This document shows positions 1 to 6,624 of a stretch of 13,133 nt of DNA, in pieces. The notes beneath the pieces were generated by a model, which made no database searches, was not told where the DNA came from, and was given only the letters and a program-made list of their open reading frames with translations. The stretch spans positions 1 through 13,133 of the forward strand of contig DASRFK010000239.1 of NCBI GenBank assembly GCA_035651635.1. The letters run 5' to 3'. Position 1 is the first letter of the stretch, and each line of letters opens with the position of its first letter. A program made the translations under genes and the position numbers. Source of the stretch: JANXQE01 sp035651635 (lineage in GTDB: Bacteria; Verrucomicrobiota; Verrucomicrobiia; Limisphaerales; UBA8199).

Positions 1-617
1 ACCTTGTTGCTGGCCGGATCAATCACCGCCACCGTATCTTTCCCTTTAACTGCCTGATAGAGGTGTTTGTATTCCGGATCCAAGGCCAGGTCTTCCACCC
101 CTCGACCATCGACCTTGATGGTGGTAACTATTTTTTTGGCGGCCGGATCGATGACCCACACTTCACCGGCTGTATCGTTGCATTCGTACACCAACCCGGT
201 CTGAGGATTGAAGGCGATAAGGTCCGTGTTCGCGGGCACGGGAACCTCACCGGTCACTTCCAATTTGGTGGCATCCACAATGACCATGCGCGCTGGGTCG
301 TTGCCGCTCACGTAATAGCTGTTCCGCTTTGGATCCGCCACGGCGTCCTGGGCCGTGCTGGTAGGAACGGCCTTCAGCAGTTTCCGGGTGTTGAGATCAA
401 AAACATCAAAAGACTTGTTGCCTTCATGGCCCATTAGCAGCCGATTGGCTGTGGCATCCAGGCGGATGAAATCAAAGCCATCGTGTGTGCCGGGGAGCAA
501 AATCGGATCGCCCGGCGTCAGTGGCGCCGCCCCGCACACCGTGCCGATCACTAACAACCCCACTGAAATCAAGGCAACTTGAGTTGGCTTAAAGAGAGGT
601 ACGTTGAGTTTTAACAT
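1..617 (-). CDS. Secreted YVTN/YncE-type beta-propeller protein (partial, N-terminal part)
   Basis: The reading frame runs leftward from an ATG at 617-615 and stays open to the window edge, giving about 205 residues with the C-terminus missing. A very good Shine-Dalgarno (AAGGAG, 623-628 on the opposite strand) sits 5 bases before the ATG and fixes the start. The N-terminus is a classic signal peptide: a basic start (MLKLNVPLFK), a hydrophobic core around residues 13-28 and a likely cleavage near CGA-A at 30. The mature part shows repeating blades of about 40 residues with YVTN-type signatures, for example FDVFDLNTRKLLKAV, MVIVDATKLEVTGEV, VWVIDPAAKKIVTTI and VAVIDPASNK. Such proteins fold as beta-propellers and are exported; they usually act as binding or scaffold proteins, and no ligand can be inferred here. 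It is divergent from another propeller gene at 836, so the two may share a regulatory region. The family call is firm; the function is unknown. Confidence 0.85.
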   Translation of the reverse strand, partial: MLKLNVPLFKPTQVALISVGLLVIGTVCGAAPLTPGDPILLPGTHDGFDFIRLDATANRLLMGHEGNKSFDVFDLNTRKLLKAVPTSTAQDAVADPKRNSYYVSGNDPARMVIVDATKLEVTGEVPVPANTDLIAFNPQTGLVYECNDTAGEVWVIDPAAKKIVTTIKVDGRGVEDLALDPEYKHLYQAVKGKDTVAVIDPASNK

Positions 618-835
618 AGTTACTCCTTGAGTAATTCACCTGCGACTGTGCATGTCACTGCTGAAAACCTTGTTTTGCTGAGGCCACACCGAACAAATAC
701 CCGCATGCTTTGGCCGGATCAAAGGTTTTCTCATTTATGAATAAAATGTAATTTGCTCGAAGAACGCGGTTGGGCACAGAGGTGCCGCACCGAGCCGCGC
801 TTGAGCAAATCCATTTTCCGTTGTAAAGGACTGTT
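618..835. promoter_or_regulatory. Divergent intergenic region between two beta-propeller genes
   Basis: These 218 bases separate two divergent starts (617 leftward, 836 rightward) and must carry promoters for both. An AT-rich patch at about 726-752 contains TAAAAT (742-747), a possible -10 for the rightward gene, but I see no convincing -35 partner. The right part (751-810) holds a nested inverted-repeat structure listed separately. A leftward frame across 655-864 has no ribosome binding site and runs into the start of the rightward gene, so it is not called. Confidence 0.45.
751..810 (+). promoter_or_regulatory. Nested hairpin element in the leader of the YncE-like gene
   Basis: Three nested perfect inverted repeats share one axis. 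The outer stem is ATTTGCTC (751-758) with GAGCAAAT (803-810), 8 bp. The middle stem is CGCGG (765-769) with CCGCG (795-799), 5 bp. The inner stem is GGCAC (773-777) with GTGCC (782-786), 5 bp, closing a 4-base AGAG loop. The element ends 25 bases before the GTG start at 836 and 14 bases before its ribosome binding site. It could be a structured 5' untranslated RNA, a protein-binding operator, or a copy of a dispersed palindromic repeat. The pairing is visible in the sequence; the role is inferred. It matches no riboswitch class that I recognise. Confidence 0.5.
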
Positions 836-1894
836 GTGAACACAACCACTCTCAGGCAGGTCATCTTTCAATTGTCAGTGACGGTCCTGGCAACCTCTTC
901 GCTGCACGCGCAGCCTTCCACCTCCGAACCCAGTGCCTCAGGCCCATATCACGTCGCCCGCACCTTTCATGTGGGAGGCGAGGGCGGCTGGGATTACCTG
1001 ACGGTCGATTCCGAGCACAAACTGCTGTATGTCCCGCGCTCGACGCACACCCTGGTTCTCGAGGCGAACACCGGCAAAACTGTGGCGGATATCCCCGGCC
1101 AGAAACGCAACCACGGTGTGGCGATCGTTCCAAGCGCCGGCCGCGGCTTCATCACCGATGGCGAGGACGCTTCGGTCACGGTCTTCGATTTGAAAGGCTA
1201 CGCGGTGCTGGGCAAGGTCAAAACCGCCGATGACTCCGACGGCGTTATTTACGATCCGGCCAGTGGCAAAGTCCTGGTGGTCTGCGGAGATGCCGGCGTA
1301 ATGATCCCCATCTCGCCGGATTTAGACACCGCGACCGGCAAGGCGGATGCCGCGGTCGAGCTCGGGGGCAAGCCGGAGTTTCTTGCCGCCGATGGACAGG
1401 GCAAAGCGTACATCAACCTGGTCGACAAAGATCAGGTGGCGGTCGTGGATACCAAAGCGATGAAGGTCGTCAATAAATGGTCCACGGCTCCCGGGGGTTC
1501 ACCGGTTGGGATGTCGATGGACGTTACGAAACGACGTCTGTTCATCGGGTGTCGCAAACCCCAGAAGTTGATCGTGATGGACGCAAATGATGGCAAGATC
1601 CTGGCCGACCTCCCGATTGGGGCCGGTGTTGACGCCACGAAATTTGATGGTGACGCCTTTGCCAGTTGTGGCGACGGGACGCTCACCGTTGTCCGGGAAC
1701 GGGTGCCCGATAAATTCGAAGTCATTCAGACCGTACACACTCCGCGCGGCGCGCGCACCATGGGCATCGATCCGGCAACTCACACGCTCTATCTTCCCAC
1801 AGCGGAACTCGAACCCCCGTCCGGCGGCCAATCCCGGCCACGTCCGAAACCCGGCACGTTCATGATCGTGGTCGTGAGCCCGTTGGGACAATAG
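836..1894 (+). CDS. Secreted YncE-like beta-propeller protein
   Basis: This 352-residue protein starts at GTG 836, preceded by AAAGGA (825-830) with a 5-base spacer. Residues 1-25 form a signal peptide with a hydrophobic stretch (VIFQLSVTVLATSS) and an LHA-QP cleavage site. The rest consists of YVTN/YncE-like propeller blades: YLTVDSEHKLLYVPRS, VTVFDLKGYAVLGKV, VAVVDTKAMKVVNKW, LIVMDANDGKILADL and a final MGIDPATHTLYLPTAEL. A proline-rich linker precedes a last strand ending in PGTFMIVVVSPLGQ, which probably closes the propeller. YncE family proteins are periplasmic or secreted seven-bladed propellers whose biological role is mostly unknown. It is divergent from a second, distinct propeller gene and convergent with the VOC gene at 1935. 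Length and completeness look normal for the family. No enzymatic residues can be assigned. Confidence 0.88.
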   Translation: MNTTTLRQVIFQLSVTVLATSSLHAQPSTSEPSASGPYHVARTFHVGGEGGWDYLTVDSEHKLLYVPRSTHTLVLEANTGKTVADIPGQKRNHGVAIVPSAGRGFITDGEDASVTVFDLKGYAVLGKVKTADDSDGVIYDPASGKVLVVCGDAGVMIPISPDLDTATGKADAAVELGGKPEFLAADGQGKAYINLVDKDQVAVVDTKAMKVVNKWSTAPGGSPVGMSMDVTKRRLFIGCRKPQKLIVMDANDGKILADLPIGAGVDATKFDGDAFASCGDGTLTVVRERVPDKFEVIQTVHTPRGARTMGIDPATHTLYLPTAELEPPSGGQSRPRPKPGTFMIVVVSPLGQ

Positions 1895-1914
1895 CGCCTG
1901 AGCACAACCGCAGA

Positions 1915-1933
1915 CCGGAACGGCCTGTTCCGG
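1915..1933. terminator. Hairpin between convergent genes, probable bidirectional terminator
   Basis: CCGGAAC (1915-1921) and GTTCCGG (1927-1933) form a perfect 7-bp GC-rich stem around a 5-base loop. It lies exactly in the 40-base gap between the stop of the YncE-like gene (1894) and the stop of the leftward VOC gene (1935). There is no T-run on either side, so an intrinsic terminator is plausible from position but not proven. Confidence 0.5.
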
Positions 1934-1934
1934 G

Positions 1935-2462
1935 CTAGGTTCGCTCGCTCCGAGCGGGTGCTTCCTTGAGCAGAGCTTTGAGATCCAGCGGACGGGTGAA
2001 CATCTCGATGCCGCCATCCGCGGCTCGCGGCCATTGCTCTTTGGGGCGATCCCAATAAAGTTCTACTCCATTACCGTCGGGATCGCGCAGATACAGGGCT
2101 TCGCTGACACCGTGATCGGAAGCGCCTTCAAGCGGTATTCCGGATTGAATGAGGCGCCTCAACGCATCGGCCAATTGCGCTCGGTTTGGATAAACAATAG
2201 CCACGTGATAAAGGCCCGTCGCATCCCGCGGTGGTGGAGACCCACCCTGGCTTTCCCAAGTGTTCAATCCGATGTGGTGATGATAACCGCCGGCTGAAAG
2301 AAACGCCGCCTCCTGGCCATACCGCTGGGTGATTTCGAACCCAAGCACGTCCCGGTAAAACGCAATCGCACGCTCCAGATCGGCCACCTTCAAGTGAACA
2401 TGGCCAATGCGGACTTCCGGATGAACCGGCTTGGGCCTTTTTGGATCAACAGATTGTTTCAT
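1935..2462 (-). CDS. VOC-superfamily metalloprotein (glyoxalase / extradiol-dioxygenase-like)
   Basis: A 175-residue protein of the vicinal oxygen chelate fold. The first module begins with GHVHLKVADLERAIAFYRDVLGF (split here as GHVHLKVADLERAIAFYRDV and LGF; residues 20-42), and the second with GLYHVAIVYP (83-92). Likely metal ligands are H23, H86 and E134 (in NGVELYWDRP); a further HHHIGLNTW at 61-69 resembles the CatE-type catechol-2,3-dioxygenase group. The family includes glyoxalases, extradiol dioxygenases and fosfomycin/bleomycin resistance proteins, so the substrate cannot be named. The frame is open upstream to 2810, but family similarity begins only near residue 18 of the form given. 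I therefore chose the ATG at 2462, which has GGAAG 8 bases upstream; the longer version would overlap the divergent oxidoreductase. Its stop abuts the hairpin at 1915-1933. Confidence 0.88.
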   Translation of the reverse strand: MKQSVDPKRPKPVHPEVRIGHVHLKVADLERAIAFYRDVLGFEITQRYGQEAAFLSAGGYHHHIGLNTWESQGGSPPPRDATGLYHVAIVYPNRAQLADALRRLIQSGIPLEGASDHGVSEALYLRDPDGNGVELYWDRPKEQWPRAADGGIEMFTRPLDLKALLKEAPARSERT

Positions 2463-2660
2463 TATGCTTTCTTCCAGGAGCTTTCCCGACGCGCTAACAT
2501 GTGCCGTAAGCTCTGGCATAAATTCACGGCGCTCGTGCGCTTCTCGCACTATAACATAGGTTCGGATCCGACAATGCTTGTTGTTGGCGCGAGACATGTT
2601 TGGCGTTGCCGAGGGGCCGTCTTGGGGTAAACATCCCCAAAACAACGAAAGAACTTGAAC
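2463..2660. promoter_or_regulatory. Divergent promoter region for the VOC gene and the Gfo/Idh gene
   Basis: A 198-base gap between divergent starts. On the minus strand, TTGTCG (2574-2569) and TATAGT (2553-2548), separated by 15 bases, are a weak promoter candidate for the VOC gene. On the plus strand, TATAAC at 2550-2555 could be a -10 for the oxidoreductase, but no good -35 is apparent. A separate hairpin at 2622-2640 sits just before the rightward start. No gene is seen here. Confidence 0.35.
2622..2640. promoter_or_regulatory. G-run/C-run hairpin just upstream of the Gfo/Idh gene
   Basis: TTGGGG (2622-2627) and CCCCAA (2635-2640) form a perfect 6-bp stem with loop TAAACAT, ending 20 bases before the ATG at 2661. 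Its 10-base core TAAACATCCC recurs at 11250-11259, again between G and C runs and again upstream of a rightward gene. This may be an operator or a leader hairpin; the role is inferred. Confidence 0.35.
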
Positions 2661-4013
2661 ATGACCCGACGGAGCTTTTTGAGGACCAGTGGAGCCGGTG
2701 CGCTGGCTTTGGCAGCGGCGAAGACCAGCCTGTTCGCAGCCGAGGAAAACAACCCTTTGCGTGTGGCCCTGATTGGTTGCGGCTGGTACGGCAAGACTGA
2801 CTTGTTCCATTTGATCCAGGTTGCGCCCGTGGAAGTGGTCGGCCTATGTGATGTGGACAGTAAGATGGCGGAAGCCGCGGCCGAGTTGGTGGCGACGCGC
2901 CAGCCTTCCAAAAAGAAACCGCCGGTGTTTGGAGATTACCGCAAGTTGCTGGCGGACCTAAGGCCCGAGATCGTGTTGATTGGCACACCCGACCACTGGC
3001 ATTGCCTGCCGCTGATCGATGCCTGCAAGGCGGGAGCGGATGTTTACGTCCAAAAACCCATCAGCTATGACGTGGTCGAGGGCCAGGCCATGCTCGCTGC
3101 CGCACGAAAGTACAAGCGCACCGTCCAAGTGGGATTAGAACGGCGCAGCACCCCCCACATTCTGGAGGCGCGCGACCGCTATATCAAGAGCGGCAAACTG
3201 GGAAAAATTGCGTACGTGGACATCCACAGCTATTACGGCAGCGGCAACGGTTTCCCGCCACCGACCGCGCCTCCGGCGAGCTTGGATTGGGAAATGTATG
3301 TCGGGCCGGCGGCGTGGCGGGATTACAACCCGGGCATCCATCCGCGCCGCTGGCGTGACGCCCGCGAATTTAGCAACGGCCAAACCGGTGACTTATGCGT
3401 TCACCTGTTCGATGTAACGCGAATGTTCCTGGATCTTCGCTGGCCCAGGAGTATTTCCGCCACGGGTGGCATTTTGATGCGGGATCGCCATTCGAGCGTC
3501 AACGTGCATGACACTCAAACGGCACTGTTCGATTATGGCGATATCCAAGTAGTCTGGACCCAGCGCAATTGGGGCCGGAACCCGGAACCGGACTACCCAT
3601 GGGGAGTCACGTACTATGGCGAGAAAGGCACTTTGAAGCTCAGCGTCTGGTCTTATGACTATATTCCAAACGATGGCGGCTCGCCTGAACGGGTCAACGC
3701 TGTCGAGGAGCGCGAAAAATATCCGGAAGACGTCGCGCACAAAGAAACCGAGTTATTTGCCGCGCCGGCAAACCGGCGAAACCTTCTGAATTTTGTCCAG
3801 GCCCGCAAATCGGGCGAACGCCCCGTGGCGGATATCGAGGAGGGCTATATCTCGACCGCTTGCTGCATTATGGCCAACCTGTCCATGGAATTGGGTCGCA
3901 GCCTGCGCTGGGACGCTGAGGCGGGCAAAGTGGTCGGCGACGACGAAGCTAATCGCCGTTTGGCCCGCACGTATCGCGCTCCCTGGACCCATCCGACCGC
4001 GGAGAGCGTGTAG
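2661..4013 (+). CDS. Tat-exported Gfo/Idh/MocA family oxidoreductase
   Basis: A 450-residue NAD(P)-dependent oxidoreductase of the glucose-fructose oxidoreductase / inositol dehydrogenase type. The N-terminus is a twin-arginine signal (TRRSFLRTSGAGALALAA, residues 2-19) with probable cleavage after LFA (26), implying folding with cofactor in the cytoplasm before export. The Rossmann motif is GCGWYG (39-44) with VVGLCDVD ending in the acidic residue that usually contacts the ribose. The family EKP-like motif appears as QKP (131-133), with K132 the expected catalytic or cofactor-contacting lysine. The C-terminal half is the mixed alpha/beta substrate domain. The usual substrate in this group is a sugar or polyol, but none can be named. 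ATG 2661 is preferred over the in-frame TTG at 2655 because it starts a standard Tat signal; the ribosome binding site is weak. katG follows after only 35 bases on the same strand, so co-transcription is likely. Confidence 0.9.
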   Translation: MTRRSFLRTSGAGALALAAAKTSLFAAEENNPLRVALIGCGWYGKTDLFHLIQVAPVEVVGLCDVDSKMAEAAAELVATRQPSKKKPPVFGDYRKLLADLRPEIVLIGTPDHWHCLPLIDACKAGADVYVQKPISYDVVEGQAMLAAARKYKRTVQVGLERRSTPHILEARDRYIKSGKLGKIAYVDIHSYYGSGNGFPPPTAPPASLDWEMYVGPAAWRDYNPGIHPRRWRDAREFSNGQTGDLCVHLFDVTRMFLDLRWPRSISATGGILMRDRHSSVNVHDTQTALFDYGDIQVVWTQRNWGRNPEPDYPWGVTYYGEKGTLKLSVWSYDYIPNDGGSPERVNAVEEREKYPEDVAHKETELFAAPANRRNLLNFVQARKSGERPVADIEEGYISTACCIMANLSMELGRSLRWDAEAGKVVGDDEANRRLARTYRAPWTHPTAESV

Positions 4014-4048
4014 ATTTCTCTGGCAGACATTTAATTCACCAAAGCACT

Positions 4049-6358
4049 ATGCCAACCGAAGCAAAATGTCCGTTTCATCACACTACCGGCGGCGGCACAT
4101 CCAACCGCGACTGGTGGCCGAACCAGTTGAAGCTCGAGTTGCTGCACCAGCATTCCTCCAAGTCCAATCCCATGGGCGAGGACTTCAACTACGCCAAAGA
4201 GTTCAAGCAGCTTGACTTCCAGGCTCTGAAGAAAGATCTGGCCGCGCTGATGACCGACTCACAGGATTGGTGGCCGGCCGACTTTGGCCACTATGGGCCT
4301 TTGTTCATTCGCATGGCCTGGCACAGCGCCGGCACGTACCGCACCGGTGATGGCCGGGGCGGAGGCGGACGGGGCCAGCAGCGCTTCGCCCCGCTCAACA
4401 GTTGGCCGGACAACGTGAGCCTGGACAAGGCGCGCCGGCTGCTTTGGCCGATCAAGCAAAAGTATGGTCGCAAGATTTCATGGGCCGACCTGATGATCCT
4501 CGCCGGCAATGTCGCGCTCGAAACCATGGGCTTCAAAACGTTTGGTTTCGGTGCCGGTCGCGAGGACGTCTGGGAGCCGGATCTGGACGTCTATTGGGGG
4601 TCGGAGGGCAAATGGCTGGAAGACAAGCGCTACTCCGGCGACCGGGATCTTGAAAATCCGCTCGCGGCCGTGCAGATGGGCCTCATTTACGTTAACCCGG
4701 AAGGCCCCAACGGCAACCCTGACCCCCTGGCCGCCGCGCGCGATATTCGCGAGACCTTCGCCCGCATGGCAATGAACGACGAGGAGACCGTAGCTCTCAT
4801 TGCGGGCGGGCACACCTTTGGCAAGACCCATGGCGCCGGTGATGCGAAACATGTCGGCCCCGAGCCCGAAGCCGCCGGCCTGGAGGCACAGGGCCTGGGC
4901 TGGCAGAACAGCTTTGGCACCGGTAAAGGCGGCGACACGATCACTAGCGGACTGGAAGTCACTTGGACCACCACCCCTACCAAGTGGAGCAACAACTTCT
5001 TCACAAACCTGTTTGGCTATGAATGGGAACTGACGAAAAGTCCGGCCGGGGCGCAGCAGTGGCGACCGAAGAACGGTGCCGGGGCCAATACCGTGCCAGA
5101 TGCCCATAATCCGTCAAAGCGTCACGCCCCATCCCTGCTGACCACCGACCTTGCGCTCCGGTTCGACCCTGCCTACGAAAGGGTTTCCCGCCGCTTCATG
5201 GACGATCCGAAATTATTCGCCGATGCTTTCGCCCGCGCATGGTTCAAGCTGACGCATCGCGACATGGGCCCGCGCGCGCGGTATCTCGGCCCGGAAGTTC
5301 CGGAGGAAGAACTTGTCTGGCAGGACCCCATTCCCGCGGTGAATCACAAGCTGATTGAGGAGACGGACATCGCCTCCCTCAAGGGCAAGATCCTGGCTTC
5401 TGGCCTGTCTGTGTCCGAGTTGGTTTCGACCGCCTGGGCCTCGGCCTCCACCTTTCGCGGCTCGGACAAGCGCGGCGGCGCCAACGGTGCCCGTATTCGC
5501 TTGGCGCCGCAAAAAGATTGGGAGGTCAATGAGCCTGTCGTGCTGGCAAAAGTGCTCAAGGTCCTGGTGGGCATCCAGAGCACCTTCAACGGCCCGCAGT
5601 CCGCCGGCAAGAAGGTGTCGTTGGCTGATCTGATCGTCCTGGCCGGGTGCGCGGGCATCGAACAGGCTGCAAAAACTGCCGGTCATCAGGTGACGGTTCC
5701 CTTCACCCCGGGACGCATGGATGCCTCGCAGGAGCAAACCGATGCGGCCTCTTTCGCCGTGCTTGAACCAATCGCGGACGGCTTCCGTAACTACCAGAAG
5801 ACCCGCTACAGCGTATCCGCCGAAGCGCTTTTGATCGACAAGGCGCAATTGCTGACCTTGACCGCACCCGAGATGACGGTGCTGCTCGGCGGTTTGCGTG
5901 TTTTGAATGCCAACTTCGGAAAATCCCGGCATGGCGTCTTCACCACTCGACCCGAAACCTTGACCAATGATTTCTTTGTGAACCTTCTCGACATGCGCAC
6001 GGAGTGGAAGGCGATCACCAAAGACGCCGACGCCTTTGAAGGCCGCGACCGCAGAACGGGTGAACTCAAATGGACCGCCACGCGTGTTGATCTCATCTTC
6101 GGTTCGAACTCCCAGCTCCGGGCCCTGGCGGAAGTTTACGGTTCTGAGGACGCTCAGGAGAAGTTCCTGCACGACTTCATAGCCGCGTGGAATAGAGTGA
6201 TGAACCTCGACCGATTCGATCTTTCCGCGGATGGCCGCTCTCCGCTTGTGGGCGAGCGAATCGGTCCTGGGGAAAAACTGGGGGGTGCTAAAAGACAGGG
6301 TTCGCTTCACCCAAAGCGTGCCCGGGAGCGGAAAAGCCAAACCGGTTATGGCTTGTGA
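4049..6358 (+). CDS. katG: Catalase-peroxidase KatG with an extra C-terminal tail
   Basis: A 769-residue bifunctional haem catalase-peroxidase that removes hydrogen peroxide and oxidises organic donors. The N-terminal catalytic domain has the distal Arg88, Trp91 and His92 (FIRMAWHSAGTYR), the proximal His255 (AGGHTFGKTHG), and the Trp91-Tyr214-Met240 trio that forms the family's covalent adduct. Arg404 (HRDMGP) corresponds to the mobile arginine and Ser300 to Ser315 of M. tuberculosis KatG. The second, haem-less peroxidase-like domain follows. Bacterial KatG normally ends just after NLDRFDL; here that motif ends at residue 725 and the frame continues for about 42 more residues (728-769), rich in Arg and Lys. 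These extra codons run 13 bases into the convergent Trm112-like gene. The start is ATG 4049 with a weak ribosome site. There is no signal peptide, so it is cytoplasmic. It probably follows the Gfo/Idh gene in one transcript. Confidence 0.97.
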   Translation: MPTEAKCPFHHTTGGGTSNRDWWPNQLKLELLHQHSSKSNPMGEDFNYAKEFKQLDFQALKKDLAALMTDSQDWWPADFGHYGPLFIRMAWHSAGTYRTGDGRGGGGRGQQRFAPLNSWPDNVSLDKARRLLWPIKQKYGRKISWADLMILAGNVALETMGFKTFGFGAGREDVWEPDLDVYWGSEGKWLEDKRYSGDRDLENPLAAVQMGLIYVNPEGPNGNPDPLAAARDIRETFARMAMNDEETVALIAGGHTFGKTHGAGDAKHVGPEPEAAGLEAQGLGWQNSFGTGKGGDTITSGLEVTWTTTPTKWSNNFFTNLFGYEWELTKSPAGAQQWRPKNGAGANTVPDAHNPSKRHAPSLLTTDLALRFDPAYERVSRRFMDDPKLFADAFARAWFKLTHRDMGPRARYLGPEVPEEELVWQDPIPAVNHKLIEETDIASLKGKILASGLSVSELVSTAWASASTFRGSDKRGGANGARIRLAPQKDWEVNEPVVLAKVLKVLVGIQSTFNGPQSAGKKVSLADLIVLAGCAGIEQAAKTAGHQVTVPFTPGRMDASQEQTDAASFAVLEPIADGFRNYQKTRYSVSAEALLIDKAQLLTLTAPEMTVLLGGLRVLNANFGKSRHGVFTTRPETLTNDFFVNLLDMRTEWKAITKDADAFEGRDRRTGELKWTATRVDLIFGSNSQLRALAEVYGSEDAQEKFLHDFIAAWNRVMNLDRFDLSADGRSPLVGERIGPGEKLGGAKRQGSLHPKRARERKSQTGYGL

Positions 6359-6624
6359 TTGTTCGCGGACGGTTGGTCCTCGACCAAGATCGACTCGTCC
6401 ACCAGCATTACGGGTATGCCGTTGCGAATGGGATAAAGAACTTTGCCGTCGGCGCGAACCAAACCTTCCTGGATTCTTTCCGCGACGGCGCGACCTGCGC
6501 GGTTAGAGAGGCCCTTGGTTGCAATTCTGCCATTCAACTGCTCCAGCAGCAGTGAATCGGCTGGCCGTAGGGGCTGGTGCGTTTCAGGGCAGCAGAGCAG
6601 TTTGAGAAGTTCCGCGTCAACCAT
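6346..6624 (-). CDS. Trm112/YcaR-like small protein (UPF0434 type)
   Basis: A 92-residue protein with the two conserved ends of the Trm112-like family: LLKLLCCPETHQPL at residues 6-19 and LYPIRNGIPVMLVDESI at 63-79. In between is an insert of about 30 residues that is absent from short forms such as E. coli YcaR. Only C11 and C12 remain, so the CPxC zinc knuckle of other members is not intact. Eukaryotic and archaeal Trm112 activates methyltransferases; bacterial members are poorly understood. Its ATG (6624-6622) overlaps the larC stop by 8 bases (ATGGTTGA), a layout typical of translational coupling, so it is probably the last gene of the glyS-larBC transcript. Its 3' end overlaps katG by 13 bases in convergent orientation. 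The family call is good; the function is unknown. Confidence 0.85.
   Translation of the reverse strand: MVDAELLKLLCCPETHQPLRPADSLLLEQLNGRIATKGLSNRAGRAVAERIQEGLVRADGKVLYPIRNGIPVMLVDESILVEDQPSANNHKP

Noticed and set aside
655..864. Leftward 69-codon frame in the divergent intergenic region
   Set aside because: No ribosome site, no similarity, overlaps the start of the YncE-like gene and the hairpin element.
2463..2810. N-terminal extension of the VOC gene to 2810
   Set aside because: The added 116 residues show no VOC similarity and overlap the oxidoreductase gene antisense; ATG 2462 has a usable ribosome site.
5213..6340. Leftward 375-codon frame opposite katG
   Set aside because: Antisense shadow of the conserved KatG coding sequence with no domain signature.
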